In this document: in pieces, positions 19,651 through 29,108 of the stretch
How the letters are laid out: each line of letters starts with the position of its first letter
Numbering within the stretch: the first letter of the stretch is position 1
Source: Rhizobium mongolense subsp. loessense
Lineage (GTDB): Bacteria; Pseudomonadota; Alphaproteobacteria; Rhizobiales; Rhizobiaceae
NCBI RefSeq assembly: GCF_900099775.1
Contig: NZ_FMTM01000001.1
Span: 806,001-870,000 of the forward strand
Length of the DNA stretch: 64,000 bases
Direction of reading: 5' to 3'
Notes under the pieces: model-generated
What the model saw: the letters and a program-made list of their open reading frames with translations, nothing else
Database searches by the model: none
What the model was told of the DNA's origin: nothing
Position numbers and translations under genes: made by a program

Positions 19651-21078
19651 ATGACTGCCAGAACCGGCCTTTTCATCATTCTCGCCGTCACCCTGTGGCG
19701 TATTGCGATGCTGCATTTCGACACGACGGATTTCTTCGTCGATGAGGCGCAATACTGGTTCTGGTCGCAGAATCTCGACTTCGGCTATTATTCGAAGCCG
19801 CCGATGATCGCCTGGTTCATCCGGTCGATGACGGAGATTGCCGGCTCAACCGACATCTTCTGGGTGCGGCTCTGCGGGCCTCTCGTGCATATGGCCACGG
19901 CATTGCTGCTGATGCAGTTCGCAAAGCGCGTTGAAGGTCCCGAAATTGAAGGCTGGACCGGTGTCATCTACATCACGATGCCTGCCGTCGCGCTCTCCTC
20001 CGTCTTCTTCTCCACCGATGTCGTTCTCCTGTTCTTCATGACGATCGGGCTCTGGGCCTATTTCGGTCTGACCGAGAAGCGCTCGGGCGCACTTGCGCTC
20101 GTCATGGGTGTCGCCTTCGGTTGCGCCTTCCTGTCGAAATACGCGATCCTTTTCATCGTTCCCGGTGGGCTGATCGCGCTGCTTCTGGTACCGGCTGCGC
20201 GGATTGCCTGGCGCGACTTCCTCATTTCGGTCGCCGCCGCGCTTGCCGTCGCTTCACCAAACCTGTGGTGGAACGTCACCCATGACGCGACCACAGTGCG
20301 CCACACCGAAGACATCGCGAAGTGGGACCAGATGCAGCTGAACTTTGGCGGCGCGCTTGAATTCTTCGCCGCACAGTTCGGGGTCGTCGGGCCGATCGTC
20401 TTCTTCGCGATGCTTTGGGCGACTTGGCGCATGATCAAAGGCAAGAGCGGCGAGAAGGAAAAGCTCCTCATCTGGCTCTCCATGCCGGTCGTCCTGCTGA
20501 TCACCCTGCAGGCCTTTGTCGCCAAGGCCGAGGCGAACTGGGGCGTGTCGGCCTATGTCGCAGGTACGGTCCTCGCCGTCTTGGTGCTCACGCAGCTATG
20601 GCCGAAGGGCTTGCGCATTTCGCTCGTCGTCGGCGGCGTTGCGAGCTTCCTTTTTCCGCTTGCGACGATCTTTGCGCATCAATTGATCCTTCCGGGCGGT
20701 AATGAAGTGATGAAACGCTATCTCGGCCGCAGCGAAATCAGCCGCGAAGTCGGTGTGCTGGCCAAGCAGGCCGGACTTGGGATCGTCGTCACCGACAATC
20801 GCGATTTCGTCGCCGACATGTTCCATACGCTCAGGAACGAACCGCTCAAGATCTATTCGCGTCCACCCGCCGGCTTCCCGGGCAATTACTACGAGCAGAA
20901 CTTCGCATTGCCGGCGGATGTGCAAGATCAGGTTCTCTTCGTCACGCGCAACGAACTGACCTGCGCAGCCGCGGCACCGGAACTGGTCAAAAGCTGGCAG
21001 CCGGCCGACGGCTACTACCGCGGCAGGACGATCAATGCATACAAAGCGCCTGCAAGCTGCCTTGGACCGCAGAGCTAA
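19651..21078 (+). CDS. GT39-family membrane glycosyltransferase (ArnT/PMT type)
   Basis: A 475-residue polytopic inner-membrane protein with about ten hydrophobic segments. The first luminal loop has the family signature: acidic DE in FVDEAQYWFWSQNLDFGYY followed by SKPPMIAWF. Members transfer a sugar from a polyprenyl-phosphate donor to lipid A, core or proteins on the periplasmic side; rhizobial examples add galacturonic acid to lipopolysaccharide, but the substrate here is unknown. Start at 19651 has GGAAG six bases ahead; the frame is open to 19570 without a better start. A C-terminal soluble domain (about 375-475) follows the membrane part. Confidence 0.85.
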   Translation: MTARTGLFIILAVTLWRIAMLHFDTTDFFVDEAQYWFWSQNLDFGYYSKPPMIAWFIRSMTEIAGSTDIFWVRLCGPLVHMATALLLMQFAKRVEGPEIEGWTGVIYITMPAVALSSVFFSTDVVLLFFMTIGLWAYFGLTEKRSGALALVMGVAFGCAFLSKYAILFIVPGGLIALLLVPAARIAWRDFLISVAAALAVASPNLWWNVTHDATTVRHTEDIAKWDQMQLNFGGALEFFAAQFGVVGPIVFFAMLWATWRMIKGKSGEKEKLLIWLSMPVVLLITLQAFVAKAEANWGVSAYVAGTVLAVLVLTQLWPKGLRISLVVGGVASFLFPLATIFAHQLILPGGNEVMKRYLGRSEISREVGVLAKQAGLGIVVTDNRDFVADMFHTLRNEPLKIYSRPPAGFPGNYYEQNFALPADVQDQVLFVTRNELTCAAAAPELVKSWQPADGYYRGRTINAYKAPASCLGPQS

Positions 21079-21338
21079 AGACTGGCCGCGGGAGGCAGGC
21101 AAAGCCCTGTCCCCGCCCCTTCGATTTCAACGAAGCGAACACCGCCGTCCTCGAAGGCCAGGCGTAGCTGGGCCTCGGTGGCGCGGTGGATTTCATGGTT
21201 CTGCCCTTCGTAGTCGCGTATTGTACTGCGCGAAACCGACGCCTTGCCGGCGAGTTCGGCTTGCGTCCAATCGAGCAAACCGCGTGCTGCCCGGCATAAA
21301 GCAGGCGTGAGAATAGTCTCCTTTGCGCCTTGACCCAT
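21075..21338 (-). CDS. XRE-type helix-turn-helix regulator
   Basis: An 87-residue protein whose central part is a Cro/CI-type HTH (ALCRAARGLLDWTQAELAGK, then ASVSRSTIRDYEGQ). The C-terminal part (LRLAFEDGGVRFVEIEGAGT) is common in small rhizobial regulators of this kind. Starts at 21338 or, less likely, at 21374. It is divergent from the Kef-type antiporter gene and its 3' end overlaps the tail of the glycosyltransferase gene by 4 bases (convergent). It may regulate itself or the antiporter; no proof. Confidence 0.8.
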   Translation of the reverse strand: MGQGAKETILTPALCRAARGLLDWTQAELAGKASVSRSTIRDYEGQNHEIHRATEAQLRLAFEDGGVRFVEIEGAGTGLCLPPAASL

Positions 21339-21417
21339 GATCTCAATCCACCCATATTGGTCAATATAAGCCATATATGTCACTTTTTGATCAGGAATTC
21401 CAGACCGGGAGAGAGCG
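21339..21417. promoter_or_regulatory. divergent control region, XRE regulator / antiporter
   Basis: Seventy-nine bases with the A+T-rich repeats TCAATATAAGCCATATATG around 21361-21379, the obvious place for overlapping promoters and the HTH protein's operator. The sequence just before the antiporter ATG contains GGGAGAGAG. Confidence 0.45.
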
Positions 21418-23229
21418 ATGCCGCACGACACGCCTTTGATTTCGACGATCGTCGGGGGGCTCGTGCTGGCGTTTATCCTTGGCGCCATCGCCAACCGCCT
21501 GAGATTGCCGCCGCTTGTCGGCTATCTCGTTGCCGGCATTCTCGTTGGTCCACACACCCCCGGCTATGTGGCGGATCAGGATCTCGCGCCCGAACTTGCC
21601 GAAATCGGCGTCATCCTATTGATGTTCGGCGTCGGCCTGCACTTCTCGCTCAAGGACCTGCTTTCGGTTCGCGGCATCGCCGTGCCGGGAGCCGTCGCCC
21701 AGATCGCCTTCGCGACCCTGCTCGGCTGGGGTCTCGGCGCGCTGATGGGCTGGTCAACCGGCGGCAGTCTCGTCTTTGGCCTCGCACTCTCCGTCGCCTC
21801 GACCGTCGTTCTCCTAAAGGCGCTGCAGGAACGCCGCCTCGTGGAAACGGAACGCGGCAAGATCGCCGTCGGCTGGCTGATCGTGGAGGACTTGGCCATG
21901 GTCCTCGCGCTCGTGCTGATACCCGCAGCCGCCAGCATCGGCGGCGGTGAACATGCGCCGGTCGAGCCGCTTTCGGCCGGCCTCAACCGCCTGTTCGGGC
22001 TCGATCTCGGCATTTCCGGCATCATTGGCATGACGCTGGTGAAGGTGGCACTCTTCGTCGCCCTGATGCTTGTCTTCGGCCGCAAGCTCATTCCCTGGAC
22101 GATGCACAGGATCGCCCATACCGGCTCGCGCGAACTCTTCCGCCTCGGCGTGCTCGCCATCGCGCTCGGCGTCGCTTTCGGCGCCGCGAAGCTCTTTGGC
22201 GTGTCGCTTGCACTAGGCGCCTTCTTTGCGGGCATGGTGCTTGCAGAAAGCGAACTCAGCCATCGCGCCGCCCAGGAAAGCCTGCCGCTTCGCGACGCAT
22301 TCGCTGTGCTCTTCTTCGTCTCCGTTGGCATGCTCTTTGATCCGCACATCCTGGTCGAAAGGCCGCTGCCTGTCCTGGCAACCGTCTTCATCATCGTCAT
22401 CGGTAAGTCCGTCGCCGCCTTTCTCATCGTGCTGCTCTTTCGGAAGCCGGCCGGTACGGCACTGACGATCTCCGCCAGCCTGGGACAGATCGGCGAATTC
22501 TCCTTCATCCTTGCCGCCCTCGGTGTCGATCTCGGCCTGCTGCCGGAAGAAGGCCGCGATCTCGTCCTTGCAGGCGCACTCATTTCGATCATCCTCAACC
22601 CGCTGCTCTTCTTCGCCTGCGACCGCATGCGCCCGCTTTTCCACCGTCCGAAGCGGGAGGAGGCTCCAGTCGATACAACCGCTGCCGCCGAAGAACCCAT
22701 CGAGCCCGCCGAACCCGAAGACGAAATCCAGCCGACGTCGCTTTCCGGCCACGCCATCCTCGTCGGCTACGGCCGCGTCGGCAGCATCGTCGGCCAGAAC
22801 CTGAAGTCTTCGAGCACACCTTTCTTGGTCATCGAAGATTCCGAAAAGCGGATCGAAGAGCTTGCTGCGCAGGGCGTTGAGACGGTTCTCGGCAATGCCG
22901 GCGCCCGCGAAGTGCTCGATCTCGCCAATCTTCCTGGCGCGCGCAGCCTGGTGATTGCCATCCCGAATGCCTTCGAAGCGTGCCGTGTTGCCGAATACGG
23001 CCGCAGCGTGAACCCGTCGATCCTGATCGTCGCCCGCGCCCATTCGGACGCCGAAGTCGACGAGTTGAAACAGTACGGCGCCGATACCGTCATCATGGGC
23101 GAGCGAGAAATCGCCATGGGAATGGTTGACCGGCTCGCCCAAGTGCATCATGACAGTCCGGCCTATGAAGATGGGCATGGGACTGATACAATTCCGGGCA
23201 CGGCCGCAGCGCCGTCCGAGAGTGAATGA
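21418..23229 (+). CDS. YbaL/KefB-type monovalent cation/proton antiporter with TrkA-N domain
   Basis: A 603-residue protein. Residues 1-400 form a Na+/H+ exchanger-type membrane domain with about 12 segments (RLPPLVGYLVAGILVGPHTP, LMFGVGLHFSLKDLLSVRG, SLALGAFFAGMVLAESELSH). After an acidic linker (about 410-440, rich in Glu/Pro), residues 440-570 are a TrkA-N/RCK nucleotide-binding domain (AILVGYGRVGSIVGQNLK). Domain order and length match YbaL rather than glutathione-gated KefB/KefC. It probably effluxes K+ or Na+ in exchange for protons. Confidence 0.9.
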   Translation: MPHDTPLISTIVGGLVLAFILGAIANRLRLPPLVGYLVAGILVGPHTPGYVADQDLAPELAEIGVILLMFGVGLHFSLKDLLSVRGIAVPGAVAQIAFATLLGWGLGALMGWSTGGSLVFGLALSVASTVVLLKALQERRLVETERGKIAVGWLIVEDLAMVLALVLIPAAASIGGGEHAPVEPLSAGLNRLFGLDLGISGIIGMTLVKVALFVALMLVFGRKLIPWTMHRIAHTGSRELFRLGVLAIALGVAFGAAKLFGVSLALGAFFAGMVLAESELSHRAAQESLPLRDAFAVLFFVSVGMLFDPHILVERPLPVLATVFIIVIGKSVAAFLIVLLFRKPAGTALTISASLGQIGEFSFILAALGVDLGLLPEEGRDLVLAGALISIILNPLLFFACDRMRPLFHRPKREEAPVDTTAAAEEPIEPAEPEDEIQPTSLSGHAILVGYGRVGSIVGQNLKSSSTPFLVIEDSEKRIEELAAQGVETVLGNAGAREVLDLANLPGARSLVIAIPNAFEACRVAEYGRSVNPSILIVARAHSDAEVDELKQYGADTVIMGEREIAMGMVDRLAQVHHDSPAYEDGHGTDTIPGTAAAPSESE

Positions 23230-23244
23230 CGGGTTTTTACGCTT

Positions 23245-23664
23245 TTGAGCCGATTTGAGAGCGAGATCGCAAAGAATGGCGGCGAAGGATTCGATGCACG
23301 CCGGTTAAGCGCCCGCATCGCGGTTTCGCTCGTCCTTGCGATTGCCGCCTATATCGGCCTTCTCATCGGCGGCAATCTCATTCTCGGTCCCGCAGCCTCA
23401 GACAACAATGCGCTGATCTTGCCCGGCAAGGAACCCCAGCCGCCCCAGCTGACCGCGCGCGAGGCGGTTCGCGGCATTCTCGCCGCCGATCGTAAGGTTG
23501 CGCCGAAACAAACGCTTCACGATTTTGGCCCGGTCCCCGTGCCGGTACCGCCGCATCTCGAATTCGCAGAGTGGAGCCCGCCTGCGGCTCTGCCGCCGAT
23601 CGATACTGCTCTTCGTCCGGCCGCTCTGCCGGGCAATCAGCCGCGAGCCCCGCCCGCTGCTTGA
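23245..23664 (+). CDS. hypothetical membrane-anchored protein, TTG start
   Basis: A 139-residue protein with one membrane segment (about 26-50, SLVLAIAAYIGLLIGGNLIL) and a Pro/Ala-rich C-terminal half without recognised domain. The frame starts at TTG 23245, 15 bases after the antiporter stop, so the two are likely co-transcribed; there is no ATG near. Predicted topology is a short cytoplasmic N-terminus and periplasmic tail. I do not know a function. Confidence 0.7.
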   Translation: MSRFESEIAKNGGEGFDARRLSARIAVSLVLAIAAYIGLLIGGNLILGPAASDNNALILPGKEPQPPQLTAREAVRGILAADRKVAPKQTLHDFGPVPVPVPPHLEFAEWSPPAALPPIDTALRPAALPGNQPRAPPAA

Positions 23665-23751
23665 TATCGCGACCATCGCGCCTTTACAAAATCACATGAC
23701 ACACCGCCAGCGCACCGCGCCGGTATATGCATATTCAAGGAATACAACGAC

Positions 23752-26313
23752 ATGCGCACCTCACCATGGCTGGTGCTCACCTACACGGTGATCATCCTCT
23801 TCGGCATTCTCACGGCGTTGCCGAACGTCCTGCCGCAAAACGTCCTCGACCGCATACCTTCCTGGCTGCCTCACGATCAGGTCTCTCTTGGTCTCGACCT
23901 CCGCGGCGGCTCCCACCTTGTTCTCGAAGTCGATGAATCGGAACTGACGAAGGAACGCCTGCAATCGCTCCTGCAGGATACCCGCCGCGTGCTGCGCGAA
24001 AAGGGTGTTGCGACCAGCTCGGTCGCCCGCAACCAGAACCAGATCATCGTGACGCTGACGGACCCGACGCAGCGCGACGCTGCCATCACCGATCTGCAGA
24101 CGCTGGCGAACCCTGTGGGCGTCGGCCTTACCGCCGGTCAGTCCGACCTCGATATCGCTGCCAGCGGCACGAACAACGTCACGATGACTTTTTCAGAGGC
24201 AGGTATCACGCAGAACGTGAACTCCGCCGTCGAGCAGAGCCTCGAGGTCATCCGCCAGCGCGTCGACCAGGTCGGCGTCGCCGAGCCAACGATCCAGCGC
24301 GTTGGCGCAAACCGTATCCTCGTTCAGCTTCCCGGCACGCAGGATCCGACCCGCCTGCGCCAGCTGCTCGGCTCCACGGCCAAGATGACGTTCCACATGC
24401 TTGCCCCGAACAACGCTCCGGCACCCGGCGTGACCATGATGAAAGACGAGCAGGGCAACACCTATCCGGTGGAAGACCGCGTCGAAATCTCCGGCGACCG
24501 CCTTTCGGACGCCCGCGTCGGCTTCGACCAAAACACGCGCGAGCCGATCGTCAGCTTCCGCTTCGATAGCGCCGGCGCAACCCGCTTTGCGGATATTACC
24601 CGCCAGAATGTCGGCAATCCATTCGCCATCGTCCTCGACGGCAAGGTGCTGAGCGCGCCCGTCATTCGCGAACCGATCACCGGCGGCTCCGGCCAGATTT
24701 CCGGCAGCTTCACGGCTGAAAGCGCCACCACGCTTGCGGCAATGCTGCGCGCCGGCGCCCTTCCCGCCAAGCTCACCGTCATCGAGGAACGCACCGTCGG
24801 CGCCGATCTCGGCGGTGACGCGATCAAGAAGGGTCTGACCTCCGGCCTCATCGGCTTCGCACTGGTCGTCGGCTTCATGTTCTTCCTCTATGGCGGCTGG
24901 GGTCTGCTCGCAAACGTCGCGCTGTTCCTGAACGTGATCTTGACCTTCGCCGGCCTGACGCTGATCGGCTCGACGCTGACCCTGCCCGGCATTGCCGGTG
25001 TCGTCCTCGGCATCGGTCTGGCGGTGGATGCGAACGTTCTGATCAACGAGCGCATCCGTGAAGAAACCCGCAAGGGCCGCGGCGCATTCGCCGCGATCGA
25101 CGCCGGCTTCAGCCGCGCCTACTCGACCATCGTCGACAGTAACATGACGGCGCTGATCGCCACCGTGCTGCTGTTCTGGTTCGGCTCCGGCCCGGTTCGC
25201 GGCTTCGCCGTGACCATGGGCCTCGGCATCATGATCTCCATGTTCACCGCCGTTTCCATCGTCCGTGTCGCGATGATGGCAATCGTCCGTCGCACGAAGA
25301 TGAAGGTCATCAACATCAAGCCGCTGCTTCCGATCAGCCTCGTTCCGGACGGAACGCAAATTCACTTCATGAAAGCGCGCTTCTTCGGCCTTGCGCTTTC
25401 CGCCGCCCTTTCCATCATTTCCGTCGTGCTGTTCGTCACGCCGGGCCTCAACTATGGCGTCGATTTCCGCGGCGGCATCCAGTTGGAAGTAAAGACGGCA
25501 CAGCCCGCCGATCTTGCCTCCTTCCGTGAAGGCCTCGATGCACTGGGCCTCGGCGAAGTGGCGCTGCAATCCTTCGGCGACAGCAACCACGTGCTTATCC
25601 GGGCCGAGCGCCAGCCGGGCGGCGAAGAAGCGCAGACGACGGCCGTCAATCAGCTGAAGGCAGAGATCGTCAAGATCGATCCGTCGGCAACGATCGAACG
25701 GACGGAAGTCGTTGGCCCGAAGGTCAGCGGCGAGCTCGCGGTCGCCGGTATTCTCTCGGTCGTTCTCGCAAGCCTGGCGATGCTTGTCTATATCTGGGCG
25801 CGCTTCGAATGGCCATTTGCGGTCGGCGCCATCGCCACCCTCATCCTCGATGTGACGAAGACCATCGGCTTCTTCGCGCTTACCGGGCTCGACTTCAACC
25901 TCACTGCCATCGCGGCCCTTTTGACGCTGGTCGGTTATTCGGTGAACGACAAGGTCGTGGTCTACGACCGCATGCGTGAAAACATGCGCCTCTACAAGTC
26001 GATGCCACTTCGCGAACTCATCGACAAATCGATCAACGAAACGCTCGGCCGAAGCCTCTATACCTCCGCCACCGCCTTCCTCGCCATGCTTCCGATGGCG
26101 ATCTGGGGTGGCAGCGCGGTCGAGAGCTTTGCGATCCCGATGGTGTTCGGCATTGCCGTCGCCGCGCTCTCCTCGGTCTTCATCGCAGCGCCGATCCTGC
26201 TCTTCCTCGGCGACTGGCGCCGCCGCCACGCCAAGGCCGTGGCGGCATCTGCTGGCGCCGAGCCGGAAATCATTCCGCCGGAAGCCACCGAGCCGCGCAA
26301 GTCGATCGGCTAA
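23752..26313 (+). CDS. secDF: protein translocase subunit SecDF (fused SecD and SecF)
   Basis: An 853-residue fusion of SecD and SecF that uses the proton gradient to pull proteins through SecYEG. The SecD half has the N-terminal membrane segment, the conserved SLGLDLRGGSHLVLEVD, the large periplasmic P1 domain (about 60-330) and six membrane segments. The SecF half begins near residue 540 with a second signature NYGVDFRGGIQLEVK and has another five or six segments ending around 830 (TLGRSLYTSATAFLAMLP). Length and order match the fused form common in Rhizobiales. An AAGGA element lies nine bases before the ATG. A strong terminator follows. Confidence 0.96.
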   Translation: MRTSPWLVLTYTVIILFGILTALPNVLPQNVLDRIPSWLPHDQVSLGLDLRGGSHLVLEVDESELTKERLQSLLQDTRRVLREKGVATSSVARNQNQIIVTLTDPTQRDAAITDLQTLANPVGVGLTAGQSDLDIAASGTNNVTMTFSEAGITQNVNSAVEQSLEVIRQRVDQVGVAEPTIQRVGANRILVQLPGTQDPTRLRQLLGSTAKMTFHMLAPNNAPAPGVTMMKDEQGNTYPVEDRVEISGDRLSDARVGFDQNTREPIVSFRFDSAGATRFADITRQNVGNPFAIVLDGKVLSAPVIREPITGGSGQISGSFTAESATTLAAMLRAGALPAKLTVIEERTVGADLGGDAIKKGLTSGLIGFALVVGFMFFLYGGWGLLANVALFLNVILTFAGLTLIGSTLTLPGIAGVVLGIGLAVDANVLINERIREETRKGRGAFAAIDAGFSRAYSTIVDSNMTALIATVLLFWFGSGPVRGFAVTMGLGIMISMFTAVSIVRVAMMAIVRRTKMKVINIKPLLPISLVPDGTQIHFMKARFFGLALSAALSIISVVLFVTPGLNYGVDFRGGIQLEVKTAQPADLASFREGLDALGLGEVALQSFGDSNHVLIRAERQPGGEEAQTTAVNQLKAEIVKIDPSATIERTEVVGPKVSGELAVAGILSVVLASLAMLVYIWARFEWPFAVGAIATLILDVTKTIGFFALTGLDFNLTAIAALLTLVGYSVNDKVVVYDRMRENMRLYKSMPLRELIDKSINETLGRSLYTSATAFLAMLPMAIWGGSAVESFAIPMVFGIAVAALSSVFIAAPILLFLGDWRRRHAKAVAASAGAEPEIIPPEATEPRKSIG

Positions 26314-26338
26314 TTAATCTTCGACACAGACATTCCGA

Positions 26339-26378
26339 GAGGGCGCCGGTTGCCGAACCGGCGCCCTCTTTCTATTTT
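26339..26378 (+). terminator. rho-independent terminator of secDF
   Basis: Perfect 13-base arms (26339-26351 and 26356-26368) around a GCCG loop, followed by TTTCTATTTT. It lies 25 bases after the secDF stop and isolates the following kinase gene. Confidence 0.92.
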
Positions 26379-26408
26379 CACTTCAAAGAAGCGAGAGGTT
26401 GCGTCTCA

Positions 26409-27113
26409 ATGTCATCCGATCCAACGCCAACTGCTGTTTCGAGCACCAGCGAGGAGCGCATAAGGCGTTTTCTGGCGACGGCTTCACACGACCTTCAATC
26501 GCCGCTTCGGCACATCGCGATGTATGCGGAAATCCTCCTGGATGAGCTCGGCGAGAAGCTCGATAGCGAACAGCTCGAAAGCCTCACGGCGATCCTTCAG
26601 AAAGCCCAGACTGCGCAACGCCTCACCAAGGCGCTGATGAGCTTTGCTGCCGGCGCGCCGCAGGTTTCGCCAGCTCCGGTGGAACTCGGCCCGCTTGTCG
26701 ACGGTCTCTGGACGGAATTGAAGACCGAGATGGGTGCCCATGACGCGCGTATCACCCGTGACAGGCTTCCAATCCTCAACAGTGATGCGGCCCTTCTGTC
26801 AACCGTGCTGAAGAACGTTCTCGCCAATGCGCTGCTTTACCGGGGTGCGGCGGATCCCCGTATCGAACTGGCGGCAGAAAGGAGCGGCAGCGATTGGCTG
26901 ATCCATATTTCCGACAACGGGCGGGGCATCGAGCCGGTCCATCAGGAGCGGATATTCGAACCTTTCTGGAAACTGCCTCAGCCAGACGCCGTGACCGGCC
27001 CTGGCCTGGGACTGACGGCTTCGCGCGAACTCTTAGGCGCGCTTGGCGGCGAGCTGATACTCAGCCATTCGGACCACACGGGGAGCCGCTTCACTATCCG
27101 GCTGCCCGCCTGA
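26409..27113 (+). CDS. sensor-less histidine kinase
   Basis: A 234-residue protein consisting only of a kinase core: H-box with phosphoacceptor in FLATASHDLQSPLRHI (about residue 26), N-box LKNVLANALLYRG, G1 ISDNGRGIEP, F-box FEPFWKLPQ and G2 GPGLGLTASRELL. There is no membrane segment and no sensor domain; it must receive its signal from another protein. It is convergent with the response regulator gene that ends 7 bases away, an obvious partner candidate. The start ATG follows GAGAGG. Confidence 0.88.
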   Translation: MSSDPTPTAVSSTSEERIRRFLATASHDLQSPLRHIAMYAEILLDELGEKLDSEQLESLTAILQKAQTAQRLTKALMSFAAGAPQVSPAPVELGPLVDGLWTELKTEMGAHDARITRDRLPILNSDAALLSTVLKNVLANALLYRGAADPRIELAAERSGSDWLIHISDNGRGIEPVHQERIFEPFWKLPQPDAVTGPGLGLTASRELLGALGGELILSHSDHTGSRFTIRLPA

Positions 27114-27119
27114 ACTCGA

Positions 27120-27557
27120 TCAGATCGTGTAGTCGTCCTTCCAGAAGTCGGGCAGGTCGTATTTCACGAATTCGCGGATGATATATTGCAGCGTCCGCGC
27201 GTCGATCTCATCCTTGCCGATACGAAAATCGACGCCATAGTCCGGAAACTCTTGGAAATAGCCATCCGAAATGTCCGTTGAAACGACGCCGATTGGTCCT
27301 GTGTAGCCGATGCCGCGAAGCTCGGGCACCGTCTCGCGGAAATCGGCATTCGGCAGCAGTCGGTTGTCGAGCAGAATGAGATCGAACCGGCCGCCCTTGA
27401 CCTTCTCCAGCGCGTCGCTGATGGACTGCGAATATTCGACGTCGACGGCAGGCTCGGAAAGGCTGCCAATCTTCTTCTTCAGCGACCTGAACTCGACGAA
27501 TTCGTCATCCACGAATAGGACCTTGACGGCATCGCCCGCAATCGCTTCGGCGCTCAT
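27120..27557 (-). CDS. single-domain response regulator
   Basis: A 145-residue receiver protein: acidic pair in VLFVDDEFVEF, phosphoacceptor in LILLDNRLLPN, hydroxyl in VVSTDISDG and lysine in RIGKDEID. No output domain. I prefer the ATG at 27557 (GGGGA seven bases ahead); a GTG at 27575 overlaps the stop of the LuxR gene. It is cotranscribed with that gene and convergent with the sensor-less kinase. Its alpha4-beta5 face (SDGYFQEFPDYGVDFRIG) is divergent from CheY. Confidence 0.85.
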   Translation of the reverse strand: MSAEAIAGDAVKVLFVDDEFVEFRSLKKKIGSLSEPAVDVEYSQSISDALEKVKGGRFDLILLDNRLLPNADFRETVPELRGIGYTGPIGVVSTDISDGYFQEFPDYGVDFRIGKDEIDARTLQYIIREFVKYDLPDFWKDDYTI

Positions 27558-27571
27558 GCTGTTTTCCCCGG

Positions 27572-28267
27572 TCACGAAACCAAACCATTCCTGAGGGCAA
27601 TCGCCACCATATGAACGCGGTTCACCGCATCAAGCTTCCTGGCGGCGGCCGTGATATGAGAATTGACGGTGTGCTCCGACAATCCGAGTATGATCGCGAT
27701 CTCGGCTGACGTCTTGCCTTCGCTGGTCCATTTGACGATTTCCGCCTCCCGTTGCGTCAGGCGCCCTGACATCTCCTGCGTCAAGATTTCCTCGTAAAGT
27801 TTGTCGAAAATACGCATGGCATCGAGCAGAACGTCGGCAATTTCTCCCTGATCGGGCTCAGACCGCATGCCGCTGAGCACGAGACAGTAGCGCCGCCCCT
27901 CCGGCGTGAAGAGAGGAATGAGCAGAAAGGTATTGCCATTGAATTCGTTGAATACGAGGTCGGCCCCGACCGATCCGCTCTTGCCGTAGACCGGCGTCGT
28001 CAGGAACTGCGCGGTCTTTGCCTTCAGCGCGCCCAGTGCCTCCTTGAGCATCTTGAGGAAAAGCGGGACCCTGCGTTCGGCAATATTGGTGATGACGACT
28101 TCGCGCTCGCCGAAGGGTGCGTTTGCCTCGGAAATCCGAGCAAGCGCAAAGTTATCGAAGTGATAGTGCTGTGCCGCCGCCTTGAAGAGGCGGAAAAAGT
28201 CGGTGCGATTGATCGCCCGGCTGAGCTCGGGCCCTGTGTGAAATGGAACCGCCGCAGCGTTGGTCAT
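27572..28267 (-). CDS. LuxR-type transcriptional regulator, VisN/VisR-like
   Basis: A 231-residue regulator: N-terminal domain of the autoinducer-binding type (about 15-150) and a C-terminal LuxR helix-turn-helix (LTQREAEIVKWTSEGKTSAE, IAIILGLSEHTVNSHI). Size and layout are those of VisN/VisR and LuxR solos. There is no acyl-homoserine-lactone synthase gene in the window. A motif very like one upstream of visN lies 42 bases ahead of the start (28309-28326). It shares a transcript with the receiver gene that follows. Confidence 0.87.
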   Translation of the reverse strand: MTNAAAVPFHTGPELSRAINRTDFFRLFKAAAQHYHFDNFALARISEANAPFGEREVVITNIAERRVPLFLKMLKEALGALKAKTAQFLTTPVYGKSGSVGADLVFNEFNGNTFLLIPLFTPEGRRYCLVLSGMRSEPDQGEIADVLLDAMRIFDKLYEEILTQEMSGRLTQREAEIVKWTSEGKTSAEIAIILGLSEHTVNSHITAAARKLDAVNRVHMVAIALRNGLVS

Positions 28268-28727
28268 TCCAGCAAAATCCTTATGTCGAACCTCCGGAAG
28301 TTATCTTCATCCCGAAATCTTGGGATATACGTCCTGCATGCGAGAAGTTAGAAGAATCTCGAGACAATTGATGAGGATAAAGGGATGGGGACCCCAATAT
28401 CCTGAAAGCGGAAACGACATCAATTCTCTCAACCGCAAGTGATACACAGGATAGTCGTAGTTCTTACCTAGGTATCGCAATTTCGTTGTTCACCATCCAT
28501 GAAGAGCGGAAGAAGTGCCGGAGTAAGCGCGAGAGAGCTGATAGATCCATCCAGCTAAGGGGTTGGCTGAAATTCGTGGCGGCGAATGTGGGTCGGTCGG
28601 CTCTCTCAGTGCTCAATCACTCCTCTTCCCCATGGTTGTGTATTTTGAAATTCTGAAACGACCTTGTCAATCGCAGTTTCCAGCAGCGCCAAAGCCGGAT
28701 CTGCAGCTTTGTCGCGCCGTCTTCCCT
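28268..28727. other. gene-free region between LuxR gene and next response regulator
   Basis: About 460 bases with no convincing gene. It contains the promoter side of the LuxR gene, the candidate site at 28309-28326 and a perfect 10-base palindrome TACCTAGGTA at 28465-28474. An open frame on the plus strand (28563-29294) runs antisense to the next regulator and is not protein-like. Confidence 0.5.
28309..28326. promoter_or_regulatory. candidate regulator site upstream of LuxR gene
   Basis: ATCCCGAAATCTTGGGAT, an inverted repeat with arms ATCCC/GGGAT and an 8-base centre. A near copy lies upstream of visN (8324-8340). It is 42 bases before the ATG, a position suited to an operator or activator site. 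Confidence 0.4.
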
Positions 28728-29108
28728 TCAGCGCGACGTTTGGGGACGAAAAATCGCCGCAAAGTCGAGGGGTTTTTGAAGATAGGAATCAGCACCGGCA
28801 ACCAAAGCGCGCTGCCGATCTTCCTCGGCATCCGATCCGCTGCAGACACAAAGCCGCATCGTTTTGAACCGGGCTTCCGCTCGAAGCCGCGCGATGAGCG
28901 CAAGGCCGCTATCGAGGGGCATATAGAGATCGGCGATGAGCACGTCCGGAAGCGCGTCGCGCTCGGCAAATCGGTGCTCCAGGGCGGCAAGACCCGCCTC
29001 GGCCGTTGCAAAACAGAAAAGATCAACAGAGATCCCCTCTTTCTTGCGGATATAGTCGAGGTAGAAAAGATCATCCCTGCTGTCATCGATATAAAATATG
29101 ACTGGCAT
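28728..29108 (-). CDS. single-domain response regulator
   Basis: About 126 residues, receiver only: acidic pair in VIFYIDDSRDD, phosphoacceptor in VLIADLYMPLDSG, serine in CVCSGSDAEE and lysine in YLQKPLDF. The frame is open to 29276 but the added 56 residues have no receiver features; ATG at 29108 (MPVIFYIDD) or 29120 are the likely starts. It is divergent from the PAS kinase gene, with about 190 bases between, suggesting shared control. Confidence 0.82.
   Translation of the reverse strand: MPVIFYIDDSRDDLFYLDYIRKKEGISVDLFCFATAEAGLAALEHRFAERDALPDVLIADLYMPLDSGLALIARLRAEARFKTMRLCVCSGSDAEEDRQRALVAGADSYLQKPLDFAAIFRPQTSR

Noticed and set aside
24193..26229. 678-codon open frame on the minus strand opposite secDF
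   Set aside because: Antisense shadow of a GC-rich gene; composition dominated by Asp, Arg, Gly and Ala, no domain, and secDF is beyond doubt on the other strand.
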